Positions 35,420 to 43,177 of a stretch of 64,000 bases of DNA are shown piece by piece (the stretch's first letter is position 1; each line of letters starts with the position of its first letter). The DNA comes from Pseudomonas iranensis (lineage in GTDB: Bacteria; Pseudomonadota; Gammaproteobacteria; Pseudomonadales; Pseudomonadaceae). Location: contig NZ_CP077092.1 in the NCBI RefSeq assembly GCF_014268585.2, positions 868,001-932,000 of the forward strand, written 5' to 3'. The notes beneath the pieces were generated by a model, which did no database searches, was not told the DNA's origin, and worked only from the letters and a program-made list of their open reading frames with translations. The position numbers and the translations under genes are program-made.

Positions 35420-38400
35420 ATGCGTGTGGATAAAGTGAATATTCAAGCAGACCCGTTTATTTCGAGAAAGGATTACGCGACCCTGAAAGAAACATTCAAG
35501 GAGTTTTCCAAGACTCGTGAATACGCGGCGCTGACCGCGCTGTATGAAAGTTCGTTGGCGTCATTAACCGTGTCGGATGAACTCCAGGTGATCAGCCTGT
35601 TGCGCGAAAATATCGAGGCACTTGCAACGCGCAAAACGTCGCCGTTGCCGGCAGCAATCGAAACAGTGCGAAGCGAACTGCAGGACACCGCTGCCCGGTT
35701 GTCCGCGACGCTGGACATCCTTGGCGGCACGGCGCGGCCGGTGCCGAAAATCATGCATTTTGTTTGGGTCGGCGGCAGTCAGGTGGGGGCAAACCAGCGC
35801 GATTACATGAACATCTGGCGCCAAGTGCTTGAACCTCAGGGTTACCGGTTCAACCTCTGGTATGACAGCGATGCATTGTTGGCTTTCGAGATGAACAGGG
35901 TTATTCATGACAGCGCGCGCGCTCATGCGATGGAGTCGGGTGGCGATAAGGTCACCAAGGCCTCCCGGCTTTCGCAAATGATCGAAGACCGTGCGCGTGT
36001 ACTGAAGCAGCAAATGTTCGCTTATCTGGCGCAGCCGCGCTGGCAGGGCAAAGAGGATGCCGCGCGGATTGACTTGATGGTGCGCGCGTATGGCAAAGAT
36101 CGGGCGACCCTCGATGCCCTCCTCAAGCAATGCATGCTGACCCACGAGGCAATGGTCGGCAGCGACTTGCAGTTGCGCGATGTTCGCCACGAGTTTTCCG
36201 GGCACTTTTTGCGGGACGTTTATCAACGCGAAGTAGCCATGCGCGGTAACTTCGCAGCCGCAAGTGATGTCGTGCGATTACAGGCCGAGCACCTGGAGGG
36301 CGGTCGTTACAGCGACATGGACTATTTGCCGCCGCTCGCAGAGAAACCGGGCGGTGTTGATATCAGTCAATATGACGACCAACAGCGGCTGGGGTTGTTG
36401 CAGCTTTTCCTCAATCATGATGAAGCGTTGATGCCGGGTCGTGATCGTTTGCGCTATGCAGACTCCACCGAAACCTTGCCTGCTGGGGACAAAACTGCGT
36501 TGCTTGCGTTTGCAGAGAGTAGGCCAGGCATCGAACGTATATTTACCGCGCCAGTCGACTTCTTTAGTTCTGCACACGGTTTGCGCATGGGCACGCAAAT
36601 TGGCAGAGAGATGAACGCTCATATGTTGGCGCAGCCACAAAGCGGTATGACGCTCGCAGTCATGCAACTGATTCGGTTCAACTATGACTTTCTCTACTCT
36701 GTGGAGAGTCGGGCTATGGCGTCAGGAATTGATTGGTCGCAGCCGAGCAGATTGCTGGATGTCATAGAGAACGCGTGGCGCGAAAAATTTGGCGACGCGC
36801 AACTTACGCATACATTTCGGGACTTCCTCGGCAAATTGAGCGAGGCGGTTAACGGATATTACAGCGACGGTATTCGTGTCGCCGCCCGCGGCACTATTAA
36901 TCTAACGGGACCGGGCGCTGCGATTACCGGCGTAAAAAACTATATAGAAACCCATCTTCTACAGCGCGATCAAAACGCGATTCAAGAGCACTTGAAGCTG
37001 GCCGAGGGATATAACTTTCACACTGAAGAGGAGACGATTTCTGGCTGGACCGTCAATGACGACGAAGATCTTTGGCTGGCCCGGGAGCAGGACAAGTGGC
37101 GAACCGGCAAGCTCAAGTCGCGCTATGCCGGTGAGTTGAACGACTTGCTGAAACCACAGACCCTGACCTTCAAACAAGGCTGGCCCGTTATCGAGGGAAA
37201 ACCGGTTCTGCTGACGTCGGTCCTGCAGCAGTTGATGGATGATCTGGGTGAGCCGTTCATTCAGGCCATGCGCGACAAGAGTGATGACATTGCCTTCGAC
37301 AAGGCGTTTACCATCGACTTCGACAGCCGCCAGCGCATCATCGCGCAACCGGAGACCCAGTTGCCGACATCCCTCGGCGCCGACTCTACCGGGCACCTCA
37401 ACGAACTGTTCAGCCGCATCGCCCACGGCTCGCTGCTGCTGGAGCAACTGAGCCCTTCGACGCGGGTCATGCTCGGTGGCATTTTCGGCGCGACGAGTCT
37501 GGACGATGCCGGGTTCGCCGATACCTGGCAGAACGTGCGCAAACTCGCCATTGAAACGGACAACGACGGCACGTTCGCCCGCTACGATGCGATCGAAAAA
37601 GCCGTGCGCCAACGTCTGTCGCTGGTATCCGAGAGCGGGCCTGCGCGCCATCTGCCGTCGTCGACGCAGGCGGCGCGCGAGCTCAAGGTTCGAGCGCTGG
37701 CCGAACCATTGACGTTGCGCCAGTGGGGTGAACGTATCGAACAGATCAACCGCACCGCGCAACTGGAATTTCGCACGCAGATTCTCCAGCGCAGCGGGCA
37801 GGTGCGTGATGCGTTCTTCAAGGCCGGTGCGGTCTCGGCCCGGCAGTTGCCGCAGGACCTGCTGATGCGCAACGCGGGCGAGCCGGGCCGGCGTTGCTAT
37901 CCGCTGGCGCTCCTGATGGGCGCGGCGCTGGCTGCTGGCGAAACGGCCGAGCGAGCGTTGGTGGGACATGTCGCTACCGCCAACGCGAGTCCGGAAGACG
38001 TCAGCTCGCGGGCATTACTCAGCGCATTGGATGAACTGCGCGCCTTGCCCTCCCGCGATGTCGGCACCGCTCGAGGCGCGCACGATTTTGACGGCGCACT
38101 GCGTGTGCTCGACGCTAGCGCGGTGCCCGCGGTCCTGCTGCTCGATACCGGTGATCATGCGTTGCTGTTGGCTAAAGTGCAGGTGGCGGAACAAACCGTC
38201 TATCGCTTTTACGATCCAAACTTTGCGCTCTACGGGTTCGCCGATGGTGAGCACATGAAGCAGGGCGTGGAGCATTATCTGAGTGCGGGCGACAATGCGC
38301 TGGCCAGGCTTTACGGCTTGGGCGATATGGCCACGGCGCGATTCAATGTAGTCGAACTGGATACCGCGATGATCGCCGCACGCATGCTGTCGTCGGATTT

Positions 38401-41400
38401 ACGCGTGGATGGTTTCTGGCACAAAGCGGCGGGGGCGGATCACCACGTTGCGGCGATCTGGGCGAAGCAAGCGGTGGCTCGCTCGCGTTCGCTGACGGAA
38501 AACGCGCGGATGGGCGCCGGCCTGGCTCAATTGGATGCGCGCTTCTGGGCCGGGGAACTCGAGCAGGCGAGCCAGCGGTTACGCAGCGAACACAAGCTCG
38601 GGCGCGAGTATTCGCCGGTACTCGATAGCCTCAGCGACAGCGCCGATGACGGCTACCGCATGACCTTGGTCGATTCGCGCCATCCGCAAAGAACCGTGGA
38701 GGTCATTACCCAGGACTCTCGTTTCGCCAAGGTTAAAAAATACGTCGATCAACTGGTCCGTGCCGGGGCCGGCAAGCCAGGCCCGGCCGCTGAATCCGAT
38801 GGCGGCAGTCGTCTGAGTTTCGCCTTTGCGATCCAGACGCTCATCAGCGAAATGCGCCGGCGCGATTACCAGGCCGACGAGCAACTTCCGGGGCTGACCA
38901 TCGCCCTGCAGGTGCAGGTCTATGTCAGCTATGCACAGTTGGGTTTTGGTGTTGTCAGCGATGTCGTACAGATCGCCCGTCTGGTCAGACAGGTAGCAGC
39001 GAGCGAACAGGCAATTCGTCAGGCATCGCTGTCCGGTCGCCTTGCAGGTCAAGCCGCAACCGGGCTCGGCATCGCCTTTTCCGTGGCCAATATCGGCTTT
39101 GATATCTACAACCTGTCGCTGGCGGAAAACGCTGAACAGCGTTCGCGGTTTTCCACGTCACTGGCGTTCAACGTCGCAGCGCTGGGTCTGGATCTGGTTG
39201 CCCTGACCGTGGGCGGCGGGGTCGGCGTCGTGGCAGCAGCGCTGTCTGTGCCACTGCTGGGGATCGGCATAGGTGTTACCGCAATTGCCAGCAATCTGGG
39301 GCAGATCATGGACAAGGCTGCGGCGGTCGGGATGCATCTGTCCGAGCTGCATGATGCCTATCAGAAAACTTACGAGGCCAAAGCTGGAGTACTGCAGTTT
39401 CCGCCGATGGCGGTGATTACCGAAGTGAATTTGCAGAGCAGAAGGATCGGGTTCGAGGGGCAGAAATTCTACCCCTGGACGGGCAGTGATCTGGAGTTGC
39501 CGCAGTACGATGATGATCCGCGTAATCGACACAAATCGATCAACATCCCGAGAGCATTCGAGCGTCCTGCCGCCGCCAGTGTCTGGGGTTCTCTGCCCGA
39601 GACTGTCGTGTTGCCGTGTTCGCCAATCTGCCATTACGGCTACGAATATCAGTTGGGCAGTGCCGGGGCCGTGCCGTTTTCCACCACCCGCTATCCGCAG
39701 TTGCATGATCGCCTGGCGCATGGGTTGGAATATGACGCTGACGGCAATCGGACCTTCTATCTGTTCAGCACGCCTTTTCTGCCGCACATCCTGTTCAAAC
39801 TTCACCCGGTCTATACCGCCACATCGGTCAAGGTGCAATTGACCGTGCAGGTGCGCCAGTTGGTCGTCCCGGATCTACCCCAGGCGTGGAAGAAGAAAAT
39901 CAGTTACCGGATCACGGCGCCCCAGGGGCAGTATCAGATTCGGCTCGCGCCAGGTCTGTTGGCAGTGAACTTCGAACAAGCGAAGGGCTGGGAAAAGGTC
40001 GTCTGGACGGTGCATGCGGCGTGGGCAGATTTTGCCCAAGTGAGCTTTCGCGAAAGCATCGACAGCGCGCCTGAAATGCTCGTCGATGGCATCACCTTGA
40101 ACAAGTTCGACGGTGTTATCGAACTGGCCGAAGGGCTGTTCCGGATTGACTGGTCGAGCCGCAGTCTGCATTTGGTGGCTATCACCCTCGATTATGAAAA
40201 GGATGCCGGCGCGCAGAGCAGTGCGATCCCGTCGCGGGTTCTGAGCTACCTGCGCAAAGAGGTCAAAGACAAGCAATTAACGGCGGCCTTTGTGCCGTTG
40301 CGCAAGTTCCGTGTGCCGTTCAGCTCAGGGAGCGAGCCGGTCTTTACCACAGGCTATTACGATACCGCACGCGATCGCGTTCTATATGCGCGCAATGTTC
40401 CGCATGAGGTCAACGACGGCCTGATACTCGGTGGCGTCAGTGCTCGCCACGCATGGTTCTACCACCCCGATCATGCAACGCTGTGGCGGGTCGATATCCT
40501 CACCGGCAGCGTTATGCATCGCTACCGTTTGAAGAATCCCCGGATCGGTTCAACCATCATCGAATGCCGGCAACAAAGCGATGGCTCTCTGCGCGTATCG
40601 CAGAGGCTGGCTGAGGAGCAGTCCTTTGGCGTGACCACCATCGAATACCGGATAACCGATCAGACCGTGGAACTGACCCGCTGCAGAATCACCTTTTCCG
40701 CTGAGGATTACCGGTTTCAGCCGGATGAAGCCTTGCGACAAATCGATGTCCCTTTTCAGGACGACACGCCGGACATGGCCGCTGGTATCAGCGAGTTCGC
40801 CTTTGCTCCGTTCATCGTCGTCGAAGGTTATGCGGGGCTGCGCTTGCAAGATCGCGCCTGGATCAACAAGAAGACGGGCAAACGCTGCCAGGCAGCGCAG
40901 AATCTGTCCTGGCCTGAGGACCTGTTGCTGCTGATGCCGCCCGCTGCTGACAACAATGCGGTGCTGTTCTACAGCCAGCAGGAGCAGACCATCAGTCGCG
41001 GCATCGAGCCGAGCATCGGTCATTTTGAAAATATAGTGATCGAGCGCGACGTGGTTGACGTTACCCAGACCGACAAGCAGTGCATTGCGACCAAAAGTGA
41101 TGGTCGACTGTATGAAGTCGCGATCATCGACGTGCCTCCCCTGACTAACAGAAGCGATGAGCAATGGCGTAATCAGAAGGACAAACCCGGGATTCTCGGT
41201 TTTGCCGGCCTCGGTGAGCACTGGCTACGGCAAAACCCTGATTGGCTCAGTGCTTTGCCTGCGCTGGCGAAAGATTCCAAAGGATTGCCGTTCCCGATCA
41301 TTGGTCTGCGCGGTCTGGCCGGTCATGCATTGCTGGCAGCGTGGTGCGTGGATGAGAAAGTCGTGCTGACCGATATCGGTCCCGGGAAAGAGCTGGCGCT

Positions 41401-42442
41401 GCTCGGGCTGACCCCTGACAAGCAAGCCGTCTGGTTGCTCGATGTCGCAGCGGGGCAGCTTTATCGTCAGCCGCTCATTGAGCTCGATACGCTGCGCGGG
41501 GCCTTTGCATCGGGGCATCGGTTAATCAGCCCTGAGCCGTTGGCCAGTACCGAAAAGGTCTGGTCGCAATGGGCCTTCGCTCAAGTGCATCGGCAAGGCG
41601 AAGCGCTGGTGGGGCAAACTCGCGAAGGTGTGAATATGCTGCTGGAGGATCGCCAGCCGGCAAAGATAATGGGTGTGGAAAACCGCTGGTCTTATCTTTA
41701 TGGTCAGACTGAGGAGCAACTACGGACACGCTTGAAAACGCTGTTGAGCGGGCAGGCCCATGCCCCGGTTCTGCATGTCGAAAGCCTCCCGAATCGCTAC
41801 AAATATTACCTGCCGGAGCTGGATCGGCTGTTTGATCTGTCAGGGCGCAGCGATGGTCAGTGGGCGGTCTTTCTTGGCACTCGCGAGGCAAGCCAACCGC
41901 TGCTGTTCGATCCGGTTGATCAATTGATTTTCAGTGCCGGGCCGATTAACGGCGTCTGGCTGCCCGCAAGCTACGCCAGCCGCGACGAGGAAGTCATGGC
42001 GCTGGAGGTGCGCGATGACATGACTGATATCTCGGCATTGTTGCCCGATGGCGTCGCTAGGCTGCTGCTGACCTACGGGCCGCAAACCTCGGGATATCGC
42101 GTATCGCAAGAAGCCTGGCAGCGCCTGGATTGCATTGTGGTCGATGTGCGTCGCAGCTTTGATACTGAGGCAGCCGAACCCTGGCTGCTTGATCTGGACG
42201 TCGATGAATGTGGACACTGGTTGATGTCGCAGGTCGCTGCAGATGTGGTGCTGAGCGATTCGGACACAGGTCGCAGTCTGGTCGTGCGCAATTTTAACGA
42301 GCAATGTTTGCTGGAGCTGACGGTTGGCATTGCAAGTGGGAAATCCACCTTCGCACTTGCTGCCGGACTGCACGCTTTTGCCAGAGTGCGGGATGGCGAA
42401 TCGATTGTCAGCCTTGCCGCCGTGATTGAAGCGCTGCGCTGA
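35420..42442 (+). CDS. Giant toxin: TcdA/TcdB-like glycosyltransferase, YopT-like protease and pore-forming region (lymphostatin-like)
   Basis: A single 2340-residue frame. Residues about 1-545 resemble the GT44 glycosyltransferase of large clostridial toxins: a helical N-terminus, 'IMHFVWVGG' (Trp116), 'FNLWYDSDALL', 'AAASDVVR' (Asp283, Arg286), the DXD motif 'YSDMDYLP' (Asp299, Asp301) and 'GTINLTGPGA' (about 491). Asp283-Asp299 spacing (16) equals TcdB Asp270-Asp286. Residues about 815-940 fit a C58 (YopT/AvrPphB) cysteine protease: Cys826 in 'RRCYPLAL', His913 in 'GDHALLL', Asp932 in 'FYDPNF'. Residues about 1208-1295 are strongly hydrophobic, like the TcdA/TcdB pore-forming domain. The last 1000 residues are beta-rich with no recognisable CROP repeats. 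Enterobacterial lymphostatin (LifA/Efa1) has the same order. No signal peptide. Terminators bracket the gene between cobJ and marC. Target cell and export route are unknown. Confidence 0.9.
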   Translation: MRVDKVNIQADPFISRKDYATLKETFKEFSKTREYAALTALYESSLASLTVSDELQVISLLRENIEALATRKTSPLPAAIETVRSELQDTAARLSATLDILGGTARPVPKIMHFVWVGGSQVGANQRDYMNIWRQVLEPQGYRFNLWYDSDALLAFEMNRVIHDSARAHAMESGGDKVTKASRLSQMIEDRARVLKQQMFAYLAQPRWQGKEDAARIDLMVRAYGKDRATLDALLKQCMLTHEAMVGSDLQLRDVRHEFSGHFLRDVYQREVAMRGNFAAASDVVRLQAEHLEGGRYSDMDYLPPLAEKPGGVDISQYDDQQRLGLLQLFLNHDEALMPGRDRLRYADSTETLPAGDKTALLAFAESRPGIERIFTAPVDFFSSAHGLRMGTQIGREMNAHMLAQPQSGMTLAVMQLIRFNYDFLYSVESRAMASGIDWSQPSRLLDVIENAWREKFGDAQLTHTFRDFLGKLSEAVNGYYSDGIRVAARGTINLTGPGAAITGVKNYIETHLLQRDQNAIQEHLKLAEGYNFHTEEETISGWTVNDDEDLWLAREQDKWRTGKLKSRYAGELNDLLKPQTLTFKQGWPVIEGKPVLLTSVLQQLMDDLGEPFIQAMRDKSDDIAFDKAFTIDFDSRQRIIAQPETQLPTSLGADSTGHLNELFSRIAHGSLLLEQLSPSTRVMLGGIFGATSLDDAGFADTWQNVRKLAIETDNDGTFARYDAIEKAVRQRLSLVSESGPARHLPSSTQAARELKVRALAEPLTLRQWGERIEQINRTAQLEFRTQILQRSGQVRDAFFKAGAVSARQLPQDLLMRNAGEPGRRCYPLALLMGAALAAGETAERALVGHVATANASPEDVSSRALLSALDELRALPSRDVGTARGAHDFDGALRVLDASAVPAVLLLDTGDHALLLAKVQVAEQTVYRFYDPNFALYGFADGEHMKQGVEHYLSAGDNALARLYGLGDMATARFNVVELDTAMIAARMLSSDLRVDGFWHKAAGADHHVAAIWAKQAVARSRSLTENARMGAGLAQLDARFWAGELEQASQRLRSEHKLGREYSPVLDSLSDSADDGYRMTLVDSRHPQRTVEVITQDSRFAKVKKYVDQLVRAGAGKPGPAAESDGGSRLSFAFAIQTLISEMRRRDYQADEQLPGLTIALQVQVYVSYAQLGFGVVSDVVQIARLVRQVAASEQAIRQASLSGRLAGQAATGLGIAFSVANIGFDIYNLSLAENAEQRSRFSTSLAFNVAALGLDLVALTVGGGVGVVAAALSVPLLGIGIGVTAIASNLGQIMDKAAAVGMHLSELHDAYQKTYEAKAGVLQFPPMAVITEVNLQSRRIGFEGQKFYPWTGSDLELPQYDDDPRNRHKSINIPRAFERPAAASVWGSLPETVVLPCSPICHYGYEYQLGSAGAVPFSTTRYPQLHDRLAHGLEYDADGNRTFYLFSTPFLPHILFKLHPVYTATSVKVQLTVQVRQLVVPDLPQAWKKKISYRITAPQGQYQIRLAPGLLAVNFEQAKGWEKVVWTVHAAWADFAQVSFRESIDSAPEMLVDGITLNKFDGVIELAEGLFRIDWSSRSLHLVAITLDYEKDAGAQSSAIPSRVLSYLRKEVKDKQLTAAFVPLRKFRVPFSSGSEPVFTTGYYDTARDRVLYARNVPHEVNDGLILGGVSARHAWFYHPDHATLWRVDILTGSVMHRYRLKNPRIGSTIIECRQQSDGSLRVSQRLAEEQSFGVTTIEYRITDQTVELTRCRITFSAEDYRFQPDEALRQIDVPFQDDTPDMAAGISEFAFAPFIVVEGYAGLRLQDRAWINKKTGKRCQAAQNLSWPEDLLLLMPPAADNNAVLFYSQQEQTISRGIEPSIGHFENIVIERDVVDVTQTDKQCIATKSDGRLYEVAIIDVPPLTNRSDEQWRNQKDKPGILGFAGLGEHWLRQNPDWLSALPALAKDSKGLPFPIIGLRGLAGHALLAAWCVDEKVVLTDIGPGKELALLGLTPDKQAVWLLDVAAGQLYRQPLIELDTLRGAFASGHRLISPEPLASTEKVWSQWAFAQVHRQGEALVGQTREGVNMLLEDRQPAKIMGVENRWSYLYGQTEEQLRTRLKTLLSGQAHAPVLHVESLPNRYKYYLPELDRLFDLSGRSDGQWAVFLGTREASQPLLFDPVDQLIFSAGPINGVWLPASYASRDEEVMALEVRDDMTDISALLPDGVARLLLTYGPQTSGYRVSQEAWQRLDCIVVDVRRSFDTEAAEPWLLDLDVDECGHWLMSQVAADVVLSDSDTGRSLVVRNFNEQCLLELTVGIASGKSTFALAAGLHAFARVRDGESIVSLAAVIEALR

Positions 42443-42464
42443 ATTCTAACTTTCTGCACAACAA

Positions 42465-42497
42465 AACGCCGCGGACGTTGCCGTCCGCGGCGTTTTT
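42465..42497. terminator. Strong intrinsic terminator after the giant toxin gene
   Basis: AACGCCGCGGACG pairs perfectly with CGTCCGCGGCGTT around a TTGC loop, with TTTTTT on the plus strand and AAAA on the other side, so it can also serve the convergent marC gene. Confidence 0.92.
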
Positions 42498-42518
42498 TGC
42501 GCTGGCTTTCACTATCGT

Positions 42519-43115
42519 TCAGGGCACCAGGTATCCTTTCACGCCGGTAAAGATAATCTGCGCCGCGAGCGCGCAGACAAACAATCCCATCAAGCGGCTG
42601 ACAATCTGCAAGCCCTGATCGCCAAGAATCCGCTCGATGCGATTCGACAGATACAGCACCACGCCGACAGTGAAACTGGCGAGCGCAATACTCATGATTG
42701 CGGTGAGCTTGTCGTCCCAGTGCGGCTGGCTGACGCCCATTACCAGCAAGGCGCCGATGGTGCCGGGGCCGACCGTCAGCGGGATGGTCAGCGGCACGAT
42801 GGTCACGTCCTGCTGCACGTTATCGGCCTGCACCGCCGGTTTGCCCTGAGCCATGCCCAGCGCGGAAATGAACAACACGCTGCCGGCACCGATACGGAAG
42901 GCGTCCACGGTGATGCCGAAGACATCGAAAATCACCCGCCCGAACAAATACAGCAGAACACTGGAAATCAGTGTGGCGAGGGCGACCTTCCACGCCAGAC
43001 GCCGCTGTTCCTTGCGCGAATAGCCACGGGTCAGGCTGATAAAGCAGGACAACACGAAGAACGGGCTGTAGAGCACCAGCATCTTCAGATAAACGCTGAA
43101 CAACACATGGAGCAT
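42519..43115 (-). CDS. MarC family integral membrane protein
   Basis: A 198-residue protein with six hydrophobic segments and the MarC/UPF0056 blocks 'LYSPFFVLSCFISLTRGYS', 'FRIGAGSVLFISALGMAQG', 'VPLTIPLTVGPGTIGALLVMG' (in part) and 'GLQIVSRLMGLFVCALAAQ'. Despite the name, MarC proteins are not established drug-resistance transporters; their function is unknown. It is the only gene between the giant toxin and retS on the minus strand and has its own upstream gap of about 62 bases from the end of retS. Confidence 0.88.
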   Translation of the reverse strand: MLHVLFSVYLKMLVLYSPFFVLSCFISLTRGYSRKEQRRLAWKVALATLISSVLLYLFGRVIFDVFGITVDAFRIGAGSVLFISALGMAQGKPAVQADNVQQDVTIVPLTIPLTVGPGTIGALLVMGVSQPHWDDKLTAIMSIALASFTVGVVLYLSNRIERILGDQGLQIVSRLMGLFVCALAAQIIFTGVKGYLVP

Positions 43116-43177
43116 GATGCAAGCTCACTGGCGATGGAGTCGGGGGGAGTCTATCAGGCACCGAACAATCTGTCGGT

